This document shows, one piece after another, positions 45,835 through 54,305 of a stretch of 64,000 nt of DNA. The DNA is from Scytonema sp. UIC 10036. GTDB taxonomy: Bacteria > Cyanobacteriota > Cyanobacteriia > Cyanobacteriales > Nostocaceae. The translations under genes were made by a program, and so were the position numbers. Each line of letters begins with the position of its first letter. Position 1 is the stretch's first letter. The DNA is taken from the NCBI RefSeq assembly GCF_009725235.1, contig NZ_WJFC01000043.1:12849-76848 (forward strand). The letters are read 5' to 3'. A model generated the notes under the pieces. The model was given only the letters and a program-made list of their open reading frames with translations. It did not search any database and was not told where the DNA came from.

Positions 45835-46131
45835 GCAGCCCTCAGAAAATAAAATTCTGCCATCTTGTACTATTATCTCATGTCATCTTTCCGAAGACAT
45901 AAGTTTATTCTATGGGAAGAAAATTAGAATTATGCAAAATTTAATTAATTAGGGGTAAATTTTACTACCTTCATTGTACAGTAAGATGTATAACAAAAAG
46001 AGTAGATGCTAAATTGTCTACTTTTTTCATGGCTGGCACTGTTAGGATTAATGCTTGAAGTGCCAACACGAAGACACTCCTTGCACCCATTTTTAACGTC
46101 TTTGTCTTCAGCCGAACGCTCTTTGTTACCT

Positions 46132-46851
46132 ATGCAATCTCCATCCTCCTTTTCTGAGGCATCTCGTCCTTTTTTGACTTGGCAACGGATTCTTGACTGG
46201 GCTCAAGAACACTATCGCTGCCGCACCTTTAGCAAAGATGAGCGCATTCCAGCCCGTCCTGGATTGCTGTACTTGGTGCAAAGGGGCGCGATCCGCATGG
46301 TGGGAACGGCCCAAGTCAGCGCCACCGCAAGTCAGCTCACCTCTCGACGCATCAACAGAACACCAGAAGAAGCTTTTCTAGGTTTTGTGGGTGCCGGTCA
46401 GCCCTTTGAAATTGTTGCTCAGTCACCATTTACACTCCAGTCTTACGCCCACGTAGACCAAACAGCAGTGCTGTGGATGTACTGGCACGATTTAGACAAC
46501 TGGCCTCACTTCCGTCGGGAAGTTATGGACGCTTTTAGATATCAGCACCAGCGCAAACTGCTGTGGCTGAGTGCTCTAGGACAACGCCGCACAATTGACC
46601 GTCTCTTAGGATTCCTCACACTGCTTATTGAGGAATACGGAGAGCCTGCAATGAGTGAAACCGATCCCGACGTGATTCGCGGCTATTGCCTGCCTTTCCC
46701 CCTCACTCATGCCCAAATTGGCAGTGCCATTGGCTCAACGCGTGTCACCGTCACCCGCTTGATGGGCAAATTGCGTCAACGCGGTTTAATTCTCACTCAA
46801 GGCGATAATCTCATTTGCTTGCCAGCAGAGTCGATTAATAGAGCTAGCTAG
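46132..46851 (+). CDS. Crp/Fnr-family transcriptional regulator
   Basis: 239 residues from ATG 46132. The frame is open upstream to ATG 46006, but those 42 residues (a short hydrophobic run) do not resemble a Crp protein, so I prefer the internal start. The N-terminal half is a cyclic-nucleotide-binding-like beta barrel (FSKDERIPARPGLLYLVQRGAI). The C-terminal winged helix has LTHAQIGSAIGSTRVTVTRLMGKLRQRGLI, where the recognition helix GSTRVTVTR is identical to that of NtcA. It may therefore read an NtcA-like GTA-N8-TAC site, but the sensor domain differs and it is not NtcA itself. Monocistronic, convergent with the PstS-like pair. Confidence 0.8.
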   Translation: MQSPSSFSEASRPFLTWQRILDWAQEHYRCRTFSKDERIPARPGLLYLVQRGAIRMVGTAQVSATASQLTSRRINRTPEEAFLGFVGAGQPFEIVAQSPFTLQSYAHVDQTAVLWMYWHDLDNWPHFRREVMDAFRYQHQRKLLWLSALGQRRTIDRLLGFLTLLIEEYGEPAMSETDPDVIRGYCLPFPLTHAQIGSAIGSTRVTVTRLMGKLRQRGLILTQGDNLICLPAESINRAS

Positions 46852-46873
46852 CTCTATATGTAGGATGCAGGTG

Positions 46874-47932
46874 TCAGCGAATTTTGACAAACCCTGCCTG
46901 AGTCACAAGTTCCTGTCCCTGCTCAGTGAGCAGTAAGTTAGCGTAAGCCATACCAGCTTGCTGTTCGATTTGCCCGGTTTGTTTGATAACAACAAACAGA
47001 GTGCGCGTTATGGGATACCTTCCCGACCGGAAAGCCTCAGTGTTCAACTGATTCCGTTTACCAGGACATTCATCGGGGAGAACAAACGGTTCTTGATAGG
47101 GAGCAACAAGTTGCCCCTGTGTTCTCCCTAGAGGTAAAGGCTTGATTGAACATTGAGGAACCACCTCGGGAGCAGAGGCGTAGTATATGCCACCGGGACT
47201 CCCGGTCAAATTTTGCAGCGCTTGGGTGGTTGTGCTGACAAACACTACATTTTGTCCAAAAGGTTCACCGCCCAAAATGTCTTGCACGAACTGTTCTACA
47301 GTACCGCCATCAGAAATTCGACGGGAAAAAGCTTTAAGCGGGACATCGGGACCACCAAGCTCTTTCCAATTTGTAACTTTGCCAGTGTAAATGGACTTTA
47401 ACTGGTTGATAGTCAATCCGGAAATATTCAAGTTGGGATTTACTGCTACAGCCAAACCGTCGATGGCTACTGGAATTTGTTCGAGTGTAAATCCTCGTTG
47501 CTGGGCAATTCTTTTTTCCTTATCGTTTAGGGGACGGGAAGACTGAGCAAAGACCAGTTGACCATCAATCAAAGACTTTATACCGGTCCCAGAACCAGGG
47601 GTTTCTCCCTTAGGTTGTACGTACTGCAAGCGAAACTCCGGTCGTGCTGATTGAATTGTAGGATCGACCAATCCTCGGATCGGTGCCCAAGAAGTACTTC
47701 CTCCATATTTAAATGTTCCTATGGGGACGTTTTGGACAGAGGCGAAAGTCTTACCAATTGGTTCTCGTGAAACTGTATTACTCCCATCGTTACCAGAACC
47801 TGCGTTTTTGGAAAAGGTTTGACTGAGATTCAAGTTTGAGTTTCTGCTGAACCACCAGTAACCACCAGCTATTAACCCTACCGTAATCAGTAGGGACAGG
47901 AGCAAAATAGGTGTTTCTTTGTTTTGTGACAT
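46874..47932 (-). CDS. PstS-like substrate-binding protein, membrane-anchored (paralogue 1)
   Basis: 352 residues. A single N-terminal membrane helix (ILLLSLLITVGLIAGGYWWF) without a clear cleavage site suggests a tethered periplasmic protein. The body matches PBP_like/PstS domains: TFKYGGSTSWAPIRG, PGSGTGIKSLIDGQLVFAQSSRPL, VAIDGLAVAVNPNL, LKSIYTGKVTNWKELGG, FSRRISDGGTVE and GGIYYASAPEV. No pstC/A/B genes are near. The gene forms a run with a paralogue (48065-49096) and a Ser/Thr kinase (49248-50633) on the same strand, so a sensory rather than transport role is plausible. Start ATG 47932. Confidence 0.82.
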   Translation of the reverse strand: MSQNKETPILLLSLLITVGLIAGGYWWFSRNSNLNLSQTFSKNAGSGNDGSNTVSREPIGKTFASVQNVPIGTFKYGGSTSWAPIRGLVDPTIQSARPEFRLQYVQPKGETPGSGTGIKSLIDGQLVFAQSSRPLNDKEKRIAQQRGFTLEQIPVAIDGLAVAVNPNLNISGLTINQLKSIYTGKVTNWKELGGPDVPLKAFSRRISDGGTVEQFVQDILGGEPFGQNVVFVSTTTQALQNLTGSPGGIYYASAPEVVPQCSIKPLPLGRTQGQLVAPYQEPFVLPDECPGKRNQLNTEAFRSGRYPITRTLFVVIKQTGQIEQQAGMAYANLLLTEQGQELVTQAGFVKIR

Positions 47933-47937
47933 GGTAA

Positions 47938-48066
47938 TTTGCTAATTGCTAATTGCTAATTGTTAATTGTTAATTGCTAATTGTTACTTTTTTCTTAGCC
48001 GTTAGCCATTAGCCATTAGCCGTTAGCCATTAGCCATTAGCCATTAGCCATTAGCCATTAGCCATT
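47938..48066. repeat. STRR tracts: GCTAATT and TTAGCCA heptamers
   Basis: Six GCTAATT/GTTAATT units (47940-47985) are followed by about nine TTAGCCA/TTAGCCG units (47996-48066). They fill the gap between the two PstS-like genes; the final unit supplies the stop of the upstream gene. Confidence 0.9.
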
Positions 48067-49096
48067 AACGAATTCTCACAAATCCAGCTTTAGCAATTAA
48101 TTCTTGAGCTTGGTTTGTCAGCATGAGATTGGCGTAAGCTTCTCCTGCTTGTTGGTCACTGTTACCTTCTTGTTTAACAATTACAAATAATCTTCGGGTA
48201 ATAGGGTATCGATCTTTCTGAAAAGCAACTGCGTTCAGTTGGTTCCGTTGTTTTGGACACTCAGATAACGGAATGAATGGTTCCTGATAAGGTGGTACAA
48301 ATGTATCTGAGGTTTTTCCTAGCGGTAGGGGTTTAACTGTACATTGTCCGACAACTTCAGGTGCGGAAGCATAGTAAATACCACCTCGGTTTCTCGCGAC
48401 TTCTTGCAAAGCTTGTGTTGTAGTAGAAATGTACTGTGTGTTAGTTCCAAACTTTTCTCCGCCTAAAACATTGTCGCTGAAAAACTCAACAGTTCCCCCT
48501 TCTTCCAAACGCCGGGAGTAAGCTGTGATGGGTAAATCGGGACCTCCTAAGGATTTCCAGTTGGTAGTTTTTCCCGTGTAAATGTCTTTGATTTGGGCGA
48601 CGGTTAAACCTGGTACATTGAGGTCTGGATGAACTGCGATCGCAATCCCATCAAGTGCTACTGGAACTTCTCGCAGTGTAAAGCCTCTTGCGATCGCTTG
48701 CTGATACTCTTCGTTTTTGATTGGGCGCGAAGACTGAGAAAAAGCTAGCTGGTTATTGAGAAGCATTTTTATACCACTTCCAGAACCAGGTGCGCCAGCC
48801 GTAGGATCGGTGTACCGCAGTTGAAATTCAGGAAAGACAGTTTGAATTGCTGGATCGACATCTTTTCTGATTGGTGCCCAAGTTGTGCTACCACCATAAC
48901 TAAATAATCCTGATGGCACTTTTGGTACTTGGGAAAAAGTTTGGTAATTCAATTGTTTGACTTGCCATGTCCCCTTACTACTAAAAGAACTCGCGATGAT
49001 ACCAGAAGTACTCAGCCACCAATAAACTATGCCTAATAATCCCAATGTAATTACTAGAGTTAGAGCTAAAACTGCTGTTTCGTTCTTAGCTGCCAT
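48065..49096 (-). CDS. PstS-like substrate-binding protein, membrane-anchored (paralogue 2)
   Basis: 343 residues, laid out like its neighbour: N-terminal anchor helix (VLALTLVITLGLLGIVYWWL), then FSYGGSTTWAPIRKDVDP, PGSGSGIKMLLNNQLAFSQS, VALDGIAIAVHPDL, IKDIYTGKTTNWKSLGG, YSRRLEEGGTVE, GGIYYASAPEV and the C-terminal ANLMLTNQAQELIAKAGFVRIR. The Ser/Arg/Thr residues that bind a tetrahedral oxyanion in PstS appear in equivalent places, so phosphate is a reasonable but unproven ligand. It probably arose by tandem duplication with 46874-47932. Start ATG 49096. Confidence 0.82.
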   Translation of the reverse strand: MAAKNETAVLALTLVITLGLLGIVYWWLSTSGIIASSFSSKGTWQVKQLNYQTFSQVPKVPSGLFSYGGSTTWAPIRKDVDPAIQTVFPEFQLRYTDPTAGAPGSGSGIKMLLNNQLAFSQSSRPIKNEEYQQAIARGFTLREVPVALDGIAIAVHPDLNVPGLTVAQIKDIYTGKTTNWKSLGGPDLPITAYSRRLEEGGTVEFFSDNVLGGEKFGTNTQYISTTTQALQEVARNRGGIYYASAPEVVGQCTVKPLPLGKTSDTFVPPYQEPFIPLSECPKQRNQLNAVAFQKDRYPITRRLFVIVKQEGNSDQQAGEAYANLMLTNQAQELIAKAGFVRIR

Positions 49097-49152
49097 AAAT
49101 CTTAGTGGATAGTGGTTAGTGGATAGTGGATAGTGGATAGTGGTTAGTGGTC
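49095..49152. repeat. STRR tract: GGATAGT heptamers
   Basis: Repeats of TAGTGGATAGTGGTTAGTGG lie just upstream of the PstS-like paralogue 2 start, between it and the kinase stop. They sit where its ribosome-binding site and promoter would be, so expression from its own promoter looks limited. Confidence 0.85.
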
Positions 49153-49247
49153 TTTTAAACTACAAATAAAAGTATTAGCATTTCGGAATATAAAGTTATT
49201 TGTTTTTTTTTCACCAACAACTAACCACTAACCACTAACTTTTGTAA

Positions 49248-50633
49248 TTATAGTAATAGTGATAACAGTTTGTAAATTAAACGGAACAGTGCAGTGGTGG
49301 CGATCGCTACCAAACTCCCTGCAACGGGTATAATTATTAACTGTTGAAGGCTCAATCCATAGTGTAAAAAGGGGACAAAGTAAATAATTGCAAAACTGAT
49401 AGCTGGAATAATTAATAAATCCCATCTTTCAATCCATCGTTTAATTTGAGCAAATATAAGTATTGTTAAAATGAGGGCTGAACCTCCTAGAGCAAACAAA
49501 GGGGATTTTAATAAACTGAATAAAGCTATAGCAATTAATCCACTTTCAAACCCACTAAATGCTGCACTGCCTAATATTTCTATTATAGAAAATGGTTGTA
49601 TGGTTGTTCTGGTTGGTGTTTGTAAAGGATTTGGTGACTGACGGCGGGGGCGGATGCTTGTGGGGGGTATACTTCCCACAGGTGTATCTAAAACTTGTAA
49701 AACTTCCTGTGCAGACTGATAGCGTTGACTGGCTGCAGCTTGGAGCATTTTATCTAGAATGTTCGCAAGGTGAGGACTAACAGTTATGCGATTGCGCCAT
49801 TTCCACTGGTTGCTATAGGCATCAAATAATCGAGTCACGTCTTGTTCGCCTGTTAACAGTATGACAAGAGTGACAGCTAAGGCGTATAAATCTGTAGATG
49901 GAAAGATTTGACCCCCTGACATTTGCTCTGGAGGTGCAAATCCCATGGAGTAGATACCAGTTGAAGGAGTATTAGTACCAATAGGGGAGTTGGCAATTTG
50001 TTTGACTGCGCCAAAATCTAGCAAGTAGAGTTTCCCGTTGCGATGGCGCATGATGTTGGAGGGTTTAATGTCTCTGTGAATAATGTTTGCGTTGTGGACA
50101 AACTTCAGAACTTTCAGAATTTCTCGCAGAATTTCTAATACCTCTTGTTCGGAAAATTGACCTTTTTGAATTAATTCTTCTTCTAAATTTTGTCCGTCTA
50201 TATACTCTTGGACTAGGTAAAAAAATTGTTCTTGCTGTCCGGTTTGTGAACTGGGAGCTAATAGGGGAAAAAAGGCAAACAAGTCGGGGATTTGCTCGTG
50301 CTGATTGCCTATCTGTTCTAAAACTTCTGCTTCTCGTACAAATAAATCTTGTGCCAGTTGCAGTTGGGTTGGAGTGAGATTTCCCGCAGGTTGAAATTGC
50401 TTGACGACACATTGTCGCATTCCTGGCGTGTAGCGATCGCGTGCCAAGAATGCGGCTCCGAATCCCCCTTTGCCTAACAGCTTGATTGGCAAATAGCGGC
50501 CCACCAAAATTAGAGGCATTCCGCAAGCCGTGCAATATTTTTGCTGTGCTGTTCTGAGAGTTGCGTTATCATCTAAATCTGGAAAATAATTTTGCGGACG
50601 AGGGCAGTGCGGACGGGTACAGTAAATTTCCAT
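49248..50633 (-). CDS. Membrane Ser/Thr protein kinase with N-terminal zinc ribbon
   Basis: 461 residues. The first 40 have two Cys pairs (CTRPHC and CTAC) like a zinc ribbon. The kinase domain (about 46-315) is complete: LLGKGGFGAAFLARD, Lys in CVVKQF, HRDIKPSNIM, DFG in LYLLDFGAVKQ and APPEQM in the activation segment. A linker of about 30 residues leads to four predicted membrane helices (about 350-461). There is no extracellular sensor in the protein itself; the two tethered PstS-like proteins encoded downstream could supply one. The hydrophobic C-terminus reaches the repeat-rich spacer at 49240. Start ATG 50633. Confidence 0.9.
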   Translation of the reverse strand: MEIYCTRPHCPRPQNYFPDLDDNATLRTAQQKYCTACGMPLILVGRYLPIKLLGKGGFGAAFLARDRYTPGMRQCVVKQFQPAGNLTPTQLQLAQDLFVREAEVLEQIGNQHEQIPDLFAFFPLLAPSSQTGQQEQFFYLVQEYIDGQNLEEELIQKGQFSEQEVLEILREILKVLKFVHNANIIHRDIKPSNIMRHRNGKLYLLDFGAVKQIANSPIGTNTPSTGIYSMGFAPPEQMSGGQIFPSTDLYALAVTLVILLTGEQDVTRLFDAYSNQWKWRNRITVSPHLANILDKMLQAAASQRYQSAQEVLQVLDTPVGSIPPTSIRPRRQSPNPLQTPTRTTIQPFSIIEILGSAAFSGFESGLIAIALFSLLKSPLFALGGSALILTILIFAQIKRWIERWDLLIIPAISFAIIYFVPFLHYGLSLQQLIIIPVAGSLVAIATTALFRLIYKLLSLLL

Positions 50634-50732
50634 AATTTATTATTGGTCATTAGTCAATAGTCATTAGTCATTTGTACTGTAGACTAAGGACAAAGGACAA
50701 AGGACTAAGAACAAAGGACTAATGACTACATC

Positions 50733-51743
50733 TTAATCATCTTCGTCGCTGTGATTTCCTCCATCTAATACACTGACTGCCATGGCTTTCGGTACAGATT
50801 TTAACAACTCTAGATTCCATCCTGGGGTAGCAAACTGAGGTAGAATTTCCCGACTAAATGCTTCTGCTGCTTTGGATCTGTAGCGATTGGGATTAAAAAT
50901 CAACCTTAGCATCCGTTTGACGATGACCCCTTCTATAGGCGCACAGTGCAGCAGTCCCATTTGTAATTCTTTAGCAATTGCTGAAGTTGAGACAAAAGCT
51001 GCTCCCAAACCAGATTGAACGGCATTTTTAATAGCTTCTATGGAATTAAGTTCCATTTCAACTTTAAAACGCCGCGTATCAATATCGGCGCGTGCTAGCA
51101 CTTGGTCAATGACCTTGCGAATGGTAGATTGCGAATCCAAAGCTATGAATTGCAGTTTATATAGGTCTTCTCTGTGAATTGTTTCTACTTTGGAAAAGGG
51201 ATGGGAGATAGGTACAATCAGCGCTAGCTCATCTTCAGCGTAAGGAACGATTTCTAAAGATTCCACTAGTTCCGCAGGAATTTCACCACCAATGATGGCT
51301 AAATCGATTTGTCCGTTTGCTACGCTCCAGGCGGTTCTGCGGGTGGAATGGACGTGTAATTGAACCGCCACATCCGGATATTTTTGTCGGAACATCCCAA
51401 TCATTCGGGGTAAAAGGTAAGTCCCCGTGGTTTGAGAAGCTCCCACAATCAGAGTACCGCCTTGCAGATTTTGTAAATCTTCAATAGCGCGACAAGTTTC
51501 CTGACACAAGCTGAGAATTTTTTCCCCGTAGCTCAGAAGTAAATGTCCGGCTTCGGTTAATTGAGCACGGCGTCCCCCACGGTCAAATAATGGGACATCG
51601 AGTTGCCGCTCTAAGTTTTGCACTTGCAAACTCACGGCAGGTTGAGAAACGTAAAGGCTGTCAGCGGCGCGCTTGAAGCTCCCTTCTGCAGCGATCGCTT
51701 TCAGAATACGTAGTTGGTCTAAGGTGAAAGGAAGGTCAGACAT
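50733..51743 (-). CDS. rbcR: LysR-type regulator RbcR (Rubisco operon regulator)
   Basis: 336 residues. The N-terminal winged helix ([40 protein letters not shown]) and effector domain ([40 protein letters not shown]) match cyanobacterial RbcR/plastid Ycf30 closely. RbcR activates Rubisco and other CO2-fixation genes in response to carbon status. The C-terminus has an added acidic tail ([10 protein letters not shown]). It is divergent from the Z-ISO gene, with a palindrome in between that could be its operator. Start ATG 51743. Confidence 0.93.
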   Translation of the reverse strand: MSDLPFTLDQLRILKAIAAEGSFKRAADSLYVSQPAVSLQVQNLERQLDVPLFDRGGRRAQLTEAGHLLLSYGEKILSLCQETCRAIEDLQNLQGGTLIVGASQTTGTYLLPRMIGMFRQKYPDVAVQLHVHSTRRTAWSVANGQIDLAIIGGEIPAELVESLEIVPYAEDELALIVPISHPFSKVETIHREDLYKLQFIALDSQSTIRKVIDQVLARADIDTRRFKVEMELNSIEAIKNAVQSGLGAAFVSTSAIAKELQMGLLHCAPIEGVIVKRMLRLIFNPNRYRSKAAEAFSREILPQFATPGWNLELLKSVPKAMAVSVLDGGNHSDEDD

Positions 51744-51819
51744 AAGGCTAAACCCACGAACAAGAAAGGAGCAGCAATCTTTTACAAACCAGCGTAATAA
51801 GCCTTCACAGTTGGGTGAG

Positions 51820-51838
51820 ATTAAGAATGCATCTTAAT
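51820..51838. promoter_or_regulatory. Candidate RbcR operator in the rbcR / Z-ISO divergent region
   Basis: A perfect dyad ATTAAG-N7-CTTAAT lies 77 bases upstream of the rbcR start, within the 297-base divergent spacer. RbcR is reported to bind ATTA/TAAT-type palindromes, and LysR regulators usually control their own gene. The dyad is seen; the binding is inference. Confidence 0.45.
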
Positions 51839-52040
51839 ACGTAGAGGCTGTTTCGATAAAGACAGTAGCATATCATCTTGACTAAAGTCTCCTTTTCTAC
51901 TCTTCAAATCCTGAGAAATGGGTGGTGACACTTTACTGGTCAGGTGGTCAGTGGTCAGGTGTCACTGGTCAGGGGAGATTTTTTACATAGTTTGTGGTAT
52001 TCGTTGTACTAAATTTGGTTTTCTTTAACTTACTTCATTT

Positions 52041-52763
52041 GTGTATATGATGTTGCCGGGTTGGTTAACCCTTAGTCATTTTGTCATGCTTGGGCTACTC
52101 TTGGGTTTTGCGATTGTCCACAGTGGAGGGGCTGCCTTGCGTCCTTGGGCAGAAAAACACATTGGATGTAGGCTTTATCGCATTCTTTTTGCGCTGGCTA
52201 GCCTGCCTTTGGCTGTGATACTCATCGTTTACTTTTTTAACCACCGCTATGATGGTCTACAGCTTTGGAACGTCCAAGGCGTATCAGGCATAGCGCAATT
52301 GGTATGGGTGCTGTCGGCAATTTCGTTTTTCTTTTTATATCCTGCTACATTCAATCTACTAGAAATTGCTGCTATCCAAAAGCCCCAAGTTTATCTGTAC
52401 GAGACTGGTATCATCCGCATCACTCGTCATCCGCAGATGGTAGGGCAAGTTATTTGGTGTATTGCTCATACTCTTTGGCTCGGTACCAGTTTTACTCTTG
52501 TCACTTCCGTAGGGTTAGTGTTACACCATTTATTTGGGGTGTGGCATGGCGATCGCCGTTTGAGCGATCGTTATGGTGAAGCCTTTGAAAAAGTGAAACA
52601 GCGGACATCTATCGTTCCTTTAGCAGCTGTTATCGACAAACGTCAATCTCTCGTTTGGCAGGAATTTTTTCGTCTGTCATATGTAGGAATTATTATCTTC
52701 GTGCTGCTACTTTGGTGGTCGCATCCCTTGTTAATTCAAGCAACAGCCAGAATAAAGTTATGA
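52041..52763 (+). CDS. 15-cis-zeta-carotene isomerase (Z-ISO, NnrU family)
   Basis: 240 residues with about seven membrane helices. It follows plant Z-ISO closely: FAIVHSGGAALRPWAEKHIG, YRILFALASLPLAVILIVYF, FNHRYDGLQLWNVQGV, SFFFLYPATFNLLEIAA, ETGIIRITRHPQMVGQVIWC and GVWHGDRRLSDRYGEAFE. Z-ISO binds haem b through conserved His residues and isomerises the central 15-cis bond of 9,15,9'-tri-cis-zeta-carotene, needed for beta-carotene synthesis in darkness. The annotated NnrU name of this family reflects denitrifier homologs and would mislead here. The frame opens at GTG 52041; ATG 52047 or 52050 is likelier. Confidence 0.85.
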   Translation: MYMMLPGWLTLSHFVMLGLLLGFAIVHSGGAALRPWAEKHIGCRLYRILFALASLPLAVILIVYFFNHRYDGLQLWNVQGVSGIAQLVWVLSAISFFFLYPATFNLLEIAAIQKPQVYLYETGIIRITRHPQMVGQVIWCIAHTLWLGTSFTLVTSVGLVLHHLFGVWHGDRRLSDRYGEAFEKVKQRTSIVPLAAVIDKRQSLVWQEFFRLSYVGIIIFVLLLWWSHPLLIQATARIKL

Positions 52764-53563
52764 TTCTAACACAAACCTAATTTTCTATAGCCGTCGATTT
52801 GATACTTATCCCATAAAATCATATTCAACTGCTACCAAATCAATGTACGATGAAGTGAGACTAGTACTGAATGAGGGTCTTCCTCTGCAGGAAACTAGTG
52901 AGTCCAATGGGCGAAGTAGCTGTCAGTGAGGGGGCGTTTAGTTTTGAAATTTGTACATTTGGTAGTTGTTTAACAATTACTAGAATAGGAAAAAGACTTG
53001 ATAAACAGCCATTTTCTCTTCTATAATCAGTAAACACTGATTAAAATGGAAATAAGTAAGCTTGTAGTTTGGGGTATGTCTAAAGTACGATTTACCCCGA
53101 GTTGCCAACACTCATCCTAATTTTTGGCTCTTTAGTAGCATGGCAAGTACTTGAGAAAATTCTCAATTAAGTGTCAGGAACTCCAAAAGTTTAGATAGTT
53201 CTCTAGGCGATATATCTCTAGAGGAGATGGTGTGCTAGACGTGGCTAGCTCAAGCCCTAAAAAACTTGAGCAGACTACCGCATCAAGGATTTTTTCTTCG
53301 TTATGGTACGTAAGTCATAAAATTTGAGTCCCTCTCCAAAAATCCTTGCCAATTTTAGTACTGTAAAACTTGGCAATCAAACTGCTAAGTAGATATTCAG
53401 ATAGCAGTGAGCAGCGAGCCGGTCAAAATTTTCTGACATTTTACTGGTTGTTCTCTAGTGACATAATTCGCATCTGTGCTGAATTTATTGCACAGTCGTG
53501 ACACTATTGCTCCTTCTGCTGACAGCTTAGTTAATAACAAAAGTGTTTACTTCTAGAGGCATC
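52764..53563. other. Long non-coding region between Z-ISO and thioredoxin genes
   Basis: About 800 bases without a credible gene on either strand. It contains a compact stem-loop at 52859-52904, an A+T-rich section (52970-53040), an inverted repeat around AAAATCCTTG (53280-53350 region) and a CAGTGAGCAGCGAGC stretch near 53407. This is long for a cyanobacterial spacer and could host small RNAs or the regulatory region of the trx-ndhF-ndhD run. Confidence 0.5.
52859..52904 (+). ncRNA. Candidate small structured RNA (Yfr2/Cyano-1-like appearance)
   Basis: GACTAGT at 52859 pairs with ACTAGTGAGTC at the end, and an inner TTCCT/AGGAA pairing closes a 4-base CTGC loop. The TCCT-CTGC-AGGAAAC layout reminds me of the Yfr2/Cyano-1 small RNA family, whose conserved loop contains GGAAAC. 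I recall that consensus only loosely, so confidence is low. Confidence 0.3.
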
Positions 53564-53950
53564 ATGGTGTTGTCGGTAAGTGAGCGGACATTTACTCAAG
53601 AAGTTTTAGAATCCCCAATTCCTGTTTTAGTCAATTTTGAAGCACCTTGGTGTGGTTTGTGTAAAATTATTCAGCCGTTACTGTTGCAGTTCAAATCCCA
53701 ATGCGGAGACCAAATTAAATTGGTCAACGTCAATGCTGATGATAACTTCAAACTAGCGACTACCTATCGACTCAAATCACTGCCAACGCTACTTTTAATA
53801 GAAAACGGCATAGTCAGACAGCGTTTAGAAAGTTTTCGCGGGCGGGAAGATTTGCTTCAAGCCTTAGAAGAAATCAAAATCTGCTACATCAATCGACCCA
53901 AAACCTATAAAAAATCAAAAATTGCCGATTTAAATTGTAGGTCAGCGTGA
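53564..53950 (+). CDS. Thioredoxin-fold protein with CGLC active site
   Basis: 128 residues from ATG 53564, which has AGAGG 6-10 bases upstream; an in-frame start at 53543 is less likely. A thioredoxin fold with LVNFEAPWCGLCKIIQPL (active site CGLC, instead of CGPC), cis-Pro in SLPTLLLI, and a C-terminal extension rich in Lys/Tyr. Cyanobacteria have CGLC-type proteins near the ndhF genes. It probably reduces target disulfides in the cytoplasm; targets unknown. It is followed by heptamer repeats and a strong terminator, so it is transcribed separately from ndhF. Confidence 0.85.
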   Translation: MVLSVSERTFTQEVLESPIPVLVNFEAPWCGLCKIIQPLLLQFKSQCGDQIKLVNVNADDNFKLATTYRLKSLPTLLLIENGIVRQRLESFRGREDLLQALEEIKICYINRPKTYKKSKIADLNCRSA

Positions 53951-54305
53951 TTGGTTGGTTGTTAGTTGTTGGTTGTAAAAAAAGCTACTAACCACTAACC
54001 ACTAACCACTAACCACTAACCACTAACCACTAACCAAAATATAAAACCAACCTTAATTACCCCACCCAATTACTGCCGGGTGGGGTATTTTATCAAAGAG
54101 GGTGTGTGTCACAATTATTAACAGTTCCGACAAATTAATCAACAAAAGGACGAAGTATGGAGTATTAAGGATGAAGTATGAAGTGTGAAGTAAGGATAGA
54201 ATGGCAAATTTATCCTCAATCCTTAATTCTTTATCCTTAACCCTTGATACTTTATCCTGTCCACTTCACACTTCTTTAAGTCAAGAATTCTAAAAGTAGG
54301 CGTCA
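53951..54305. other. Spacer before ndhF: STRR tract, terminator and inverted A+T-rich repeats
   Basis: The tract 53955-54035 is built from GTTGGTTGTTAGT and CTAACCA units. The thioredoxin terminator follows at 54058. Between 54150 and 54265, AGGATGAAGTATGAAG repeats are mirrored by CTTTATCCTTAACCC. The ndhF start is close to the end (AAGTAGGCGTCAGTG before ATG 54309). Confidence 0.6.
54058..54093 (+). terminator. Intrinsic terminator downstream of thioredoxin gene
   Basis: Perfect 10-base arms TACCCCACCC (54058-54067) and GGGTGGGGTA (54078-54087) are separated by 10 bases and followed by TTTTAT. It is a strong Rho-independent terminator. Confidence 0.9.

Noticed and set aside
46006..46131. 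N-terminal extension of the Crp-family regulator
   Set aside because: The added 42 residues are a hydrophobic run unlike any Crp N-terminus; ATG 46132 fits the family length.
47938..48066. Possible CRISPR array
   Set aside because: The repeats are contiguous 7-base units without unique spacers, and no cas genes are near.
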